Shown here: positions 11,989-21,904 of the stretch, piece by piece | How positions within the stretch are numbered: position 1 is the first letter of the stretch | Layout: every line of letters begins with the position of its first letter | NCBI GenBank assembly: GCA_010645155.1 | Contig: JAAGOF010000131.1 | Span: 163,974-227,973, forward strand | Reading direction: 5' to 3' | DNA length: 64,000 nucleotides | Source: Tigriopus japonicus | Lineage: Eukaryota; Arthropoda; Copepoda; Harpacticoida; Harpacticidae | Translations under genes and position numbers: made by a program | The notes under the pieces: model-generated | Told to the model about the DNA's origin: nothing | Seen by the model: the letters and a program-made list of their open reading frames with translations, nothing else | The model's database searches: none

Positions 11989-12428
11989 GAGGAGTCAGAA
12001 CGCAGCTGCGAAGCTGCGATCTGATAGAGGCTGTCCGCCATTTGGGGATATTGCCGCTCCACTTGGACAAGCTAACAAGCAAGCATTAATTTTTACCTCA
12101 CCCTCGGGAATGACCCCAGGTTCGCCCATTTAAGCCGTCAAGGGCCGTGACTTCTGCATGTAACTTAATACCACAGGTCACTAGGACTCGGCAAGCCCGG
12201 GATCGAACCGGGGCTTGCCTAGTATTTGGCATTGAAAGACAGTTCAATGCTAAATTTTGACTTCGAAAAGTTGAGTTTGGAAAGTAGTGTGTTGCATTTG
12301 AAAGACGGTTCAAATGCTAAATTTTGACTCCGAAGAGTTAAGTTTGAGGGTGGCAGTCAGCCGGGATCGAACCCCAGCCATCTGCACGACAAACCGACGC
12401 AGTCAGACTACGCCATGCCTCACCCCAA
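11918..12428 (-). mobile_element. tRNA-derived composite SINE
   Basis: Flanked by the 11-bp direct repeat AACAATAAGCT (11907-11917 and 12429-12439). On the minus strand it begins with a tRNA-like head (about 12424-12352) with an A-box-like TGGCGTAGTCTG and a B box GGTTCGATCC. A second B box at about 12198-12214 lies in the loop of a stem made by GGCAAGCCC and GGGCTTGCC. Between them a block containing AAATTTTGACT occurs twice (about 12240-12290 and 12300-12350). The 3' end is a run of AAAC units, the kind of tail SINEs carry. Matching target duplications at both ends make retroposition the best explanation. Which tRNA it came from is not clear. Confidence 0.85.
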
Positions 12429-12762
12429 AACAATAAGCTTTTTCAAGTAAATGTAAACATGCTGCCGCTTACAATGGGTTCATGATGCTCCCCTTTTGCT
12501 TGGCTAAGAGTCAGCTGTCGCAAGCCTGAGTTCTGCCCATATCCGGAATAGAGCTGTGCATCGGATCCGAAAGCATGGGAGGTAAAAAGTATAGAAATTT
12601 TAGTACATAGAGCGGCGGCGACAGCTGACCAGTACTGGAGAGGCAAGCGGCAGGACATTCTTTTTCTCTCAGAGATGGGGTCTTAGAAATTGAAAAGACA
12701 AGTCCCGGGAAGTGTTGCCAAGTGAGAACATTGATGCAGCGCCATCATATCATGTAAGGTTA

Positions 12763-12822
12763 GGTTAAACTTGGGAAAGTTAGGTTAGGTTAGGTCAGGT
12801 AAGGTTAGGTTAGGTTCCATTA
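12763..12822. repeat. Interstitial TTAGG repeats
   Basis: Imperfect run of TTAGG units (for example GTTAGGTTAGGTTAGG) inside the family C element. TTAGG is the standard arthropod telomere repeat. The run is short and internal, so it is not a telomere. Confidence 0.75.
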
Positions 12823-13020
12823 AGTTCGAGATTAAGTTTGATCCATTGCTTTATCCTGTTATGAAAATGACATATAAAATAAATTGTCACATGGCATCAC
12901 TGGTCTTAAGTTCAGTGTTCAGTTGTTGACGCCGCTCTGTGTACTAAAATTTCGATACTTTATACCGACCATAATCCGAAAGGTCCTCCAAATCCAATCC
13001 GAATTGAATTTACATAATCC

Positions 13021-13220
13021 GAACGAATCCGAATCCGAAAATTTGATGCTCAATCCCAACGAATCCGAATCCGAAAATTTGTGGCTCAATCCCAACGAAT
13101 CCGAATCCGAAAATTTGATGCTCAATACCAACGAATCCGAATCTGAAAATTTGTGGCTCAATCCCAACGAATCCGAATCCGAAAATTTGCCGCTCAATCC
13201 GAACGAATCCGAATTCGAAA
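13021..13220. repeat. 36-bp tandem array in family C element
   Basis: Between five and six copies of a 36-base unit (CGAATCCGAATCCGAAAATTTG plus ATGCTCAATCCCAA, with variants). It is open in several frames because 36 is a multiple of three; the apparent 12-residue peptide repeat NPNESESENLML is best read as a by-product. Confidence 0.95.
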
Positions 13221-13252
13221 AGTCGGATCCGATGCACAGCTCTGATCCGGAA

Positions 13253-14157
13253 GTGAGCGCCCATTGGCTTAATAGGTACTATTTTTGGACTCGGTGTGAT
13301 TAGGCAGCTCCAACGTTACCCTAACAATTTCTGTCCCAACAAGTTGAAGGTTTCAACTAACCCCCGCTAAAAACGAATTTTGAGGGCGTGAAGGGAAAAA
13401 ATAAAAAATGTTTTTTTTTGCTGTTAGCACGTATAGAAGGTTAACATTGTTGATTGATGAATTAATTTATTTCGAGTTTTAAAAAATTGATGAATTAATT
13501 TATTTCGAGTTTAAAAAAATTGATGAATTAATTTATTTCGAGTTCAAAAAAAATGATGAATTAATTTATTTCGAGTTTAAAAAAATTGATGAATTAATTT
13601 ATTTCGAGTTTCTTGATCAATATGGCCTTTTAAATCGAACTGAAAATGTACGTATATTCCTAAACTCCTGTTTTTGAAAAAGAGTTATACATTGTGAAAA
13701 ACCCTGGAAGTACAAATGTTAACTTAACGTTTTGAGGAATTTAGACTAGCCAAGCTTATGTAAAGTATGTCCAAAATCATGCCGAACTTGTGCTTTTAAA
13801 AATCCTACTTTTAAAGAAATGACCCCCTCTGAATGGTAGATGGTTTTAATATTATTCAATTTAAAAGTCCGTAACCGGTTTGTGATGTTTATTTGAAAAC
13901 CCCCATTGATTCTTGCAAAGTCGTCATATAAAGGTTATCTCGCGATTTAAAGAATGGTAAATCTACCCAAGACTTGGAAACGCCGTGAATTCGTCTCGCT
14001 ACTAATTTTGGATTGTCTTAGTGGGACAAAATAGAGGCACATAAGTTGAAGACCAGGAGAGGATTGAATAAATAATGACCCTCGAAGCATAACAAGAATA
14101 AAATAGAAGGATTTACTTAGGGTTCTCTTTCCTCTTACAAGTTTCCTTCCAAGTATA
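13253..14157. other. Intergenic with a 33-bp minisatellite
   Basis: Between a family C hAT element and a mariner element. Apart from the minisatellite at 13455-13611, I see only short ORFs without family resemblance. Confidence 0.5.
13455..13611. repeat. 33-bp minisatellite
   Basis: About five copies of a unit containing TGATGAATTAATTTATTTCG followed by AGTTTAAAAAAAT. Differences are confined mainly to the A-rich spacer. Confidence 0.95.
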
Positions 14158-14278
14158 CAGGGTGGCCCAATAGTAGTTGGACAAAAAGAAGTGAGCGTGC
14201 AAGCCAATTGGGCAGCTATAACAACATAATTTTTTATTACCAACTCCCTTGGATATGTGACAAACGTTTGAGATACTT

Positions 14279-15307
14279 TTATTCAATGTGTTTGCCTTTA
14301 TTTTTGACAATTGAAAAAAGTCTTTTCGGAGCTGCTCAACAAATTTGCCGCACCTGCTCCTCGGTGATTTCATCCCAAGCAGCCCTTATGCTGGTAATTA
14401 AGGATTAAACATTGGGATGATATTTGTTGCAAACCTTCCTCTCAAGAAGACCTCAAAGAGAAAAATCCATGGGGTTTGCATCTGGAGAGGAGGGAGGCCA
14501 CATTGTTTTGCTCCAAAATTCGTCCATATTTTGCTGGCACCATTGTTGTGTGGCATTGCTTGTATGGCTTGGGGCTCCGTCTTGCATAAAGCAAAATCCA
14601 TGTTCCCAATGCTGTTCTTGAATCCAAGGCTTGACCTCCTCTTCCAGCATCTTAATATAGGCCTTGGAATTCACTTTTACTCCTTCCAGAATGACCACCA
14701 GCGGAGTTTTTTTGCCATCATCACAAATCCCAGCCCAAACCATGACCTGAGCGGGATGTTGCCGTCGAAACATTGATCTCTGACTTAGGGGGATGTCATC
14801 AAGGTTAAGAGCATAAATCTTGTCATTTTGACGGTTCCAGGCCTGTTCAAGTGTGAAAATTTTCTTATCAGTCCAAATAAGGGCTGAGCGCGGCTCTGCT
14901 GACAACCTCTGCACCAGATCCTTCGCCCTGACCAATCTTTTTTGAATGGATGCTTCTGAAAGCACTTGTCTCTTCTGATATTTATAGGCAAACATACCCA
15001 GATCAATTTTAATGACTCTCTGAAGGCTTGATCGGCTGATATTGAGGTCCTTGGCCATTCCTCTAACACTGCAGTTGGGATTTCGGAAAAGGCGCTTTTT
15101 CACCTTGTTCTTGAGGCTTGGGGTCCTAATTTTTCGAGGCTTTCCTCCTCTTGGCTTGTCTTCGGTCGCCCTTGCCCCCATGTAATGCTTAATAGCATAA
15201 TGAACCGTTGACTTGGGTTCCAGAAGTCTTCTAGAAATTTCCCGAATAGTCACTCCTCCCCTATGTAATTCCAGGATTTTACTCCTGATCACTGATTTCG
15301 TGCTCAT
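14279..15307 (-). pseudogene. Tc1/mariner transposase, probably DD37D type, recently disabled
   Basis: Reads from an ATG at 15307 (MSTKSVIRSKILELHRGG). The N-terminal half carries the paired helix-turn-helix DNA-binding region (KSTVHYAIKH, then SRSSLQRVIK). The catalytic domain shows Asp in LIWTDKKIF, Asp in FMQDGAPSH and a third Asp in NPMDFSL. I count 37 residues between the second and third, which would place it in the DD37D (maT) group rather than DD34E Tc1. Straight after the third Asp a Trp codon position is TGA, and two further in-frame stops follow before the natural C-terminus ending KNKGKHIE at 14279. The open part runs to about 14453. With only three stops and no frameshift, the copy looks young. 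Confidence 0.88.
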
Positions 15308-15457
15308 TTCCCAAGTAAAGCAACAAAATATTTGAAACTTGGGGGATTTGTTGTGAAATGACACACAAACCGGCAGGAGAAAAATCTGGGGGGAAATTCA
15401 AACCCCACCAGCACCACGTAGTGTCAAAGTGCTGTCCAACTACTTTTGGGCCACGGT

Positions 15458-15688
15458 CAGGGTGGGCATTTGATTTTTGGACATNNNNNNNNNNNNNNNN
15501 NNNNNNNNNNNNNNNNNNNNNNNNNNNNNNNNNNNNNNNNNNNNNNNNNNNNNNNNNNNNNNNNNNNNNNNNNNNNNNNNNNNNNNNNNNNNNNNNNNNN
15601 NNNNNNNNNNNNNNNNNNNNNNNNNNNNNNNNNNNNNNNNNNNNNNNNNNNNNNNNNNNNNNNNNNNNNNNNNNNNNNNNCCACCCTG
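15458..15688. mobile_element. hAT element, family B, nested in the mariner terminal repeat
   Basis: CAGGGTGGGCATTTGATTTT at the left and CCACCCTG at the right of a 196-base N gap. Flanked by the perfect 8-bp duplication GCCACGGT (15450-15457 and 15689-15696), which is mariner terminal sequence. The true length is unknown because the inside is unsequenced. Confidence 0.9.
15485..15680. other. Assembly gap (196 N)
   Basis: Gap lying wholly inside the family B hAT element, probably because its internal tandem repeats did not assemble. Confidence 0.99.
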
Positions 15689-15699
15689 GCCACGGTGTA

Positions 15700-16205
15700 A
15701 AGCTCCCTCTCTATCCATGCGTTCAGGTTTCTTTGCTATTCAAATTTTGCGTAGCCAACTCTTCAAAATCTGATGATTTACTTGGTAAAATGCTTGGGCA
15801 AGATAGAAATAAATAATACCGACACATTCGTTGTGTTTGAATCCCTCGGACATTCTAACATGAACCGTTTAAAAAAGATACCAAGTGCTTGGCTAATTGA
15901 TTAAAATAACATATTATGCAAAACATTGTAAAAATTGCCCAATGAGACTGAAATCTCGCAATTAAGATTATTATTTGAAAAAATACGTGCACAAATTGGC
16001 GACCTATAGGATAAAATTATGCTCTTTGAATGTTTGACAAACTTAGAGCCTTTTTGTTTACAATTACTTTGCTTATGCGAAAAGGTATGAAATTCCCTTG
16101 TCGGAAAGGTTGCATTTTAGGGTACATTTTTAACATTTACATGTGATTACATTACTGACGAATTGAAATTAGTTTCAAGGATTTGGTGCATTTCCTGAAT
16201 ACTTG
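15700..16205. other. Intergenic, nothing recognised
   Basis: AT-rich sequence between the mariner element and the 3' end of CA-2. No ORF or repeat of note. Confidence 0.5.
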
Positions 16206-16211
16206 TTTATT
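16206..16211 (-). terminator. CA-2 polyadenylation signal
   Basis: AATAAA on the minus strand, about 124 bases after the CA-2 stop codon. Confidence 0.55.
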
Positions 16212-16334
16212 CGCAAACATTCAAATTGCTTGAGACAATGACGTGTTTTATATTCAGGACCACAGTTCTTCGATCTGGAAAACAAAACCCTTATACACCA
16301 ATTGCCAGGAATACAATTGCAATCATGTGGTCTA

Positions 16335-19300
16335 TTAAATATTGGTGTTGATGTAAAGGGGTTGTTGATTGTTCTGAAGTGCTCGATAGTTGTTGACCAA
16401 TCTCGTTTTGTCATTTGTTTCTCGTACCAATCGCATGAACTTCAACTGCATAAAAAATGAAGGTCAATTAGAAAGCAGTTTTTAAAATCAAGTAGATCAC
16501 CCTATCTTACATCTTTGCGGCCAATTTTGATGGGATCGAGCACGTTAATCCACGTGACGGACTCAAAGCATGGTGGAGTTGTGAGGGAACCCAAATAAGT
16601 GGTGAATCGGTTAAGGTTAACCAAGCTATAAAGCATGGATAGGTCCATATTCACCGTTGGGGTCATTGCCTCTGGTTTTCGAAGTTGTTGAAAAACTTTA
16701 ATGATCGGCTGTCGGGAACATTGAGAAAACCGATTAAGATTTATCACGGTAAAGGAGCCTTGATTGTCATGACGTTCAATAACGCACTAACAACTATATC
16801 ATGAATTAAGAACTATATACGAGTAAATACCGATGTCAGACTTGTAAGAAACGCACCTTGCAATTTTTGACTTTGTCAAATAATGGAATACCTTTTTTCC
16901 TCACTATTTCTATCTATTTAGAAGAAATCTAAGCTCTTCATAAAATATTTTTTCTTCTTCAACACTTTAGAACTCCATTATCGGTTAATTGTTTGCGATT
17001 GCTTCTGTTTGAATCTAAAGTTGAGAAAGGTGGGAACCTTTGACTGAAATATAATGTTAACTCACCTCGAATACCACAGAATTAGCTTCCTCCACCTCCA
17101 TAAACATTCCAATGACAGCTAGTCCATCAGTCTTATCGGCTGCGTTCTTCAGGGAACCATATTTGGTATTAAAATGAACAAGATGAACCTCAGCTGGATA
17201 ACTAAACAGAAGTGCACAATTAGCATAGTAAGAGAAAGTTCGCTAAGAAAAATCTCACAATATTCCATTAAGGGCATGTTCGGCTCCCGTCTTTTGAGTT
17301 CGTCCCCAATGGAAATGAAATTGCGCCAACTGATAGGTGTCGGATCCTAAAGGACCGCCTTCAATGGTCACAGTGCTACCGGAATCAATAGCCCATCCAA
17401 CTATAAAAAGAGTAATATGTCAGTTATGTTATGTCGCCTCATTTGGTTATTGCTGATTAGGCTAAAGCTGCACTTGTATGTCCATTGTTTGCCGCTGTGC
17501 CAGGTACTGCCGCAGAATCTCCACTCGTAATTGTAAAAGTTAAGTCAGGATAAGATTGCGGTACAGCGTTTGTTGTAACAACATCAATTGGGGATTGCCG
17601 AGGAGATGTTGAACAACATATTGGAAAGTCATTGCACCACTGAGACGTATCTAGAATTTGTTGATAAAAGCATCAATTCAAAGTGCTCATTACTCAAAAT
17701 TAAAGCAAAAAATTAAAAACCTTTATAGTCCCATTCTGGTGCTGCCGAAATGGTTGCAAAAGCAACACCTAGAAGAAAGAGATGTATGATAAGAGCAAGA
17801 AATTAATGACAAAAAGGATCTTGTGGACAATTCAACACAATGAACAACTCAACCCATAGCATAGATTGATAGAATTCCTCATTGACCATGAGGAAGACTC
17901 GCCCAAGCAAACAGCTCAACTCAGTGGACAAATTGACCCAAAAGATAACAGGACCCAGCACACAATTTGACCTAGCATGCAACTTGATCACATGGTCAAT
18001 CGAACTATAATCATTTCAAATCACAGTATCAAGTAGTTGAGCAGGACAATTTGCTTTAAGGACTGAAAATTTGTTAAAAGTTCAAAATTTAATTAAAAAT
18101 ATAAGGTGTATAAAGTTTACAATAACGAAAAATTACCAAAATACAAAGTATCCACAAGAACTACCAGAAACTGTAGATTTTTTTAACAATCTTTGTTTCT
18201 TTATTAGTTTTGAAGCTTCCATTTGTTTCTTGACGTATTCCCTCTTAGGTTGAGTTTTGTGATGGGTCGAGGTGTTCAAAAGATCGAAATGTCGTGTCAC
18301 ATTTTTTAGGTTAAGAAGTGAAATTTCTCAAACTCCTTTGTCTAGTTAGTAATCATGCAGAATTTTGAGTTAACATGAGTAGGTGGGAAATGTAGAATGA
18401 TCATGGTCAAACACTTCCAATTTGAAATAAATTTAGAAGGCGAAGGTAACTTAATTGTTTTTTTGTGGGACATTTCAACATAAAGGCATAAAAACAACCC
18501 ATTACAATTGGAAAAATGCGGAAATTTTTATGTTCAATTTTGATGACCAAAATAAGAAACAATTTTTGCCACGTATTGGATAGGGGCTAGCCTTTGATTT
18601 CGTTTACGAAAAAAATGGATCAACTGATTGCTGATGTTGGATCACTAATCAGTAAGGACGGGCAAAACGTGCAAAAAGATTATTGGTAACATAAGCTATT
18701 TTTCTGCCTTTTTGCACTTACCAGCATTATTTCCGCCTTTTTTCGCGAATTTGGCCTAAAAGTTCAAATTGCCAAATATATTCTATTTCTTGTTATAAAT
18801 GTCAACTTTCGGCAGTTTTATACATTTGAAATTTCAAATATCATTTAACAAATTTACAAAACTCAGGTAAACAGAAGGTCGGTAATCTCAATAAAAATTA
18901 ACCTTCTCATAATTTGAGAGCGCACTTCCCATGATACACATATCTTTGAAGATTGCAATGGTCATTCATTGGTTTTGGACAAACTTAAGTGCCTAAATTG
19001 TTGGTGTTGGAACTCCAAATAGAACATTAAGTTTTTTTCTGATGAATTTTGGCATGGATCATGGCTGAATTACCTTTTCAGTAGTCAGATTTCCATGCCA
19101 ATTTGAAAGGGTTTCGACCAATAAATTCGACCAAAAACCACCGCAGGTCCATTAACAATACTCAGTCAACATTTAAGGCACTTAAGTTTTTCCAAAACTG
19201 ATGAATGAACGTTGCAATCTTCAAAAATATGTGTATCACGGGAACTGCGAGCTGTTGCCGCATGATATCCACTACATGGCATACTTTATGACCGTTCTCT

Positions 19301-21160
19301 TTTATTATAGTGCTCTAGGTTGGTCTAGTCAAGGACTCTTGAGCAAGGAAGTGGTACAACATTTTTGATCCCGCCAAGTTAGGCCATTGAATGCAAGTCT
19401 AGAGATCGCTAAAGACCTTAATTTTCATACCTTTTCCCATTCCAAAAACATAAAAGATATTCATATGATATCATTTGGTATTAAAAAATGTATTAATCGT
19501 TGATTTGTAGTATTTTAGACAAAAAAGTCGTGCACAAGTTCAGTTTTGCAAGAATAAAGGTTGAACAAAACATCACTTGCTTCCCATTTTTACCGTGGTG
19601 GAGTTCAATGTTGGGGGAGTTTAGCATGGCGGAGTTCAATGTTGGGAGAGTTTACGCTGGTGGCGATTGGCGATAACTGGTGGGGGAGTTTACCTAGGGG
19701 GAGATCGCCTGGTGGACACTTACAGGGGAAGATCATTTGCTGGGGGAAAGAGATGACCACTTCTAAAATTTAGATCAGACTTGCTGAAAATACTAATTTG
19801 AAGAAACCTACATAATGAACGAGAACAGGATAAAGCACATCAATATTTTTTGGTCCCAAAAAGACAGGCAATAATCCAGTTGTGGGAAAATGAACCATTA
19901 GCGGGATAGCATTGTTTATAAAAGTGCCATCTTGAATGATACATTTCTTGACATTGCAGTACATAGCAAGAGGTGAAAACGGCTCAAGGTGGGTAACAAC
20001 CGTGTGAAACTGTCTTTTGCTTGCGATTTTCACCTTTTTCTGGATTTTATTTTGCATTTATGGGCTGGTTTTTGCGTGATTTTTGCGGACTGAAAGCTTA
20101 TGTTTATTTTTGCTTTTTGCCGTCCCTATTAATCAGAAATCACCATCAATTTAATATAATAAGATGAATCTTTGATTTTTTGCGCAAGAGTTAAACTAAT
20201 TTTCGTACCTTTGAAAATGAAGAAAATGATCTAGAAACAGAACTAATACCGTTCTAGTTAGAAGCTAACCACCAGAAGAGTGCTCCTTGCAACAAAAGGA
20301 TTCGAAAAGGAGTACTTTTCTGAAAAGAAAGGCCTAAGATTTAGCCTTTTGGAAGCTATATAACGACGTCCATTAAACGATTTTTTATGTTAAAGGTACT
20401 TGTATGAAAAAAATCTAATTGTTTTTGCGGAAGTAAGTTCAGAGGAACATATTGCATTTTAAATTCGTGTCCTTCTAAGCAGAGTTTTTTTCTTAAGAGG
20501 AAAATTTTTTTTGCGCTTCCATTAACGACTTGAAGTTACAGGAAGCACACCCTTGATGCCTATTGAAATTTTGATCCATGTAAGGCGCTTTAAGTATGCC
20601 ATTCCTATTTTCCGGAAAAAAATTAATAAGAGAGTTCCTCTAGATGGGAAAGGAATCACGAAGTGTAATCCGTGCCTTTTTGATCCAAGCAGTGCTCAGT
20701 TTAACCGAATTAAATATGGCAAAATATCATCAAAAGACTTTATAGTTTATGATATAATATGAATTTGTAAGTGCCTAAAATAGAGGAAACTGTACTAAAT
20801 GATTGAAAAGACGTGAAAATGCGATTCTGAAAATCACTCTCTAGGACGATCGATAGGAGGAGAAGTCTTGGAGAAGAGAGACAAGTTACTCGATCCGTCA
20901 GTTACTATGTTTTGAGCTTAAAAAGGGGAATAAAAAAACTTTTCACACACAGGATCATTATCAAATCCAAAATTTTCACTTACTGATTTAACTGGACACA
21001 TGTTATGTTACAATCTTTGTATTGCTTTGACGAGAGTAAATTACGAGAAGACATTAAAAAACCTATTCAGTTTCTTTACTGAATATTTGCATTAAACGTT
21101 GGGAAAAATGAACCTGAGAGTGGCTAAAGTCTTACCTAAAATAAGAGCCCGCATAGCCAT
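16335..21160 (-). CDS. Secreted alpha-carbonic anhydrase (CA-2), seven exons, two alternative first exons
   Basis: Exons on the minus strand: 21136-21160 (or alternative 21454-21478), 17721-17768, 17474-17650, 17259-17400, 17066-17201, 16511-16708 and 16335-16445. All junctions are GT-AG and in phase, giving 278 residues. The first two exons encode a signal peptide ([17 protein letters not shown]). Zinc ligands are His112 and His114 in FHFHWG and His137 in AEVHLVH; NNGHT carries the proton-shuttle His and SLTTPPC the substrate-site threonines, so the enzyme should be active outside the cell or in the secretory pathway. The exon pattern mirrors CA-1 (same phases, same 48-base exon 2), showing a tandem-type duplication followed by inversion. 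Intron 1 is over 3 kb and contains a family A hAT element. Confidence 0.92.
18923..19247. mobile_element. Inverted-repeat element nested in family A copy
   Basis: Arms of about 75 bases: TGATACACATATCTTTGAAG near 18932 pairs with CTTCAAAAATATGTGTATCA near 19220, and both continue through a TTAAGTGCCT block. Outer ends read CACTTCCC and GGGAACTG. I found no clear target duplication, so the superfamily is unknown. Confidence 0.7.
19770..20012. repeat. Dispersed repeat, copy 1
   Basis: About 240 bases strongly similar to 51633-51883, for example shared AACCTACATAATGAACGAGA and CTTGACATTG blocks. This copy lies within the family A element; the other does not have family A ends around it. Function unknown. 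Confidence 0.85.
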
Positions 21161-21204
21161 AATGGAAAGAGAGTGAACGAACGACCTCCGTGGATTTCAC
21201 AAAT

Positions 21205-21248
21205 CGAATGATCTACGTATTTTTTAAACTTTTGCTCCGCTTTATTAT
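21205..21248 (-). promoter_or_regulatory. CA-2 promoter for first exon a
   Basis: TCATTCG on the minus strand (21205-21211) stands 49 bases before the ATG of exon 1a. The TATA element is less clear: ATAATAAAG (about 21239-21247) is slightly far and TTTAAAAAA (about 21221-21229) slightly near. The same initiator is seen at CA-1 and exon 1b. Confidence 0.5.
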
Positions 21249-21453
21249 CTGCACCCGCTCAACCTTAGTTGGTACACATGTTTTCAATTGTTCAACGGAA
21301 GTCCAATTGTTTAAGAATGTTTTAAACATAAAGTTTTGGCAAGCAAAAAGTAAGATGAAAAGGTGCCTTATAAGTTTTCACAAATAGCCGAGAATTAGTT
21401 TAAAACAGTCACGCAGAAATATAAAAAGGAATCTAGTGAACTGAGAGTCTTAC

Positions 21454-21478
21454 CCAAGATGAGAAATTGCATGATCAT
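21454..21478 (-). CDS. Alternative first coding exon (1b) of CA-2
   Basis: 25-base exon encoding MIMQFLILG with a GTAAGA donor: the same length, phase and 3' codons as exon 1a (MAMRALILG). The upstream leaders also align (TCGTTYAGTCTCTCT-like). It lacks private downstream exons, so it either splices to CA-2 exon 2 as an alternative start or is a relic of a third gene. Either first exon would complete the signal peptide. Confidence 0.75.
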
Positions 21479-21521
21479 GATGATACAGAGAGACTAAACG
21501 AATATTTTGGATTCCTCAAAG

Positions 21522-21557
21522 CGAATGAATCTTGTGAGCGCTTTGTCCCCTTTTATG
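21522..21557 (-). promoter_or_regulatory. CA-2 promoter for first exon b: TATA and initiator
   Basis: CATAAAAG on the minus strand (21550-21557) and TCATTCG (21522-21528), about 30 bases apart as in CA-1, with the ATG about 48 bases further on. Confidence 0.7.
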
Positions 21558-21904
21558 TCTAAATCTTACCTAATCATTAGCTGGGACATATGTTTGTATG
21601 CGTACTAATCTAATATTGCAATAGATTAGCGCACAAATGTGCCATAATTCAAATTTTCGAATCAATGCCAAATATTAGCGACAGTACCTAGTTCACAGAA
21701 AATACCTGACATTCAACAAATGTTTCAACCAATTAACTTTGACTTTTATTCAATAAGTTTTTTCACCATGAACAAAACTACGGATTTGTGAAAAGCCAAA
21801 TGCACTAAAATTGGTTTGTATAACTTTGACGTCACTAAAATAACTTGAGTTCAGGGGTTTTGGACCTATTTATTTCAGGATAAGAACTAGAATGGCCAAA
21901 AATG

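Larger units (their letters stand above)
12549..13244. mobile_element. hAT-type element, family C
   Basis: Terminal repeats TAGAGCTGTGCATCGGATCC and its inverse ending GCACAGCTCTG, flanked by the perfect 8-bp duplication ATCCGGAA (12541-12548 and 13245-13252). The 696-bp interior has a run of arthropod-type telomere-like repeats and a 36-bp tandem array built from ATCCGAATCC, a motif close to the terminal repeat. No transposase is recognisable. Confidence 0.95.
14158..15697 (-). mobile_element. Tc1/mariner-superfamily element with hAT insertion in its terminal repeat
   Basis: Left end CAGGGTGGCCCAATAGTAG preceded by TA (14156-14157). The right end, once the hAT element at 15458-15688 and one copy of its duplication are set aside, reads as the inverse (GTCCAACTACTTTTGGGCCA then CGGTG) and is followed by TA (15698-15699). 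A TA duplication and roughly 25-bp inverted ends are standard for the IS630-Tc1-mariner group. The transposase is on the minus strand. Confidence 0.9.
18653..20128 (+). mobile_element. hAT element, family A, in CA-2 intron 1
   Basis: Begins TAAGGACGGGCAAAACGTGC and ends TTTTTGCCGTCCCTA. The flanking octamers are CTAATCAG (18645-18652) and TTAATCAG (20129-20136), a 7/8 match. At 1476 bp it is the longest family A copy here, enlarged by a nested inverted-repeat element and by a block shared with 51633-51883. No transposase frame is seen. Confidence 0.88.
17769..21135. other. CA-2 intron 1
   Basis: Holds the family A hAT element at 18653-20128, with a smaller inverted-repeat element nested inside it. 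The flanks (17769-18644 and 20137-21135) show no gene or clear repeat. Confidence 0.6.

Noticed and set aside
11918..12082. ORFs encoding FVCLFVCL or TNKQTNKQ repeats
   Set aside because: They are translations of the GTTT microsatellite.
12352..12424. Functional tRNA gene
   Set aside because: A and B boxes are present, but the acceptor stem pairs poorly and the unit is flanked by SINE sequence and target duplications.
13021..13220. Regular repeats resembling a CRISPR array
   Set aside because: Units are direct tandem copies without unique spacers, inside a hAT element in animal DNA. The same applies to 6821-6965 and 48320-48480.
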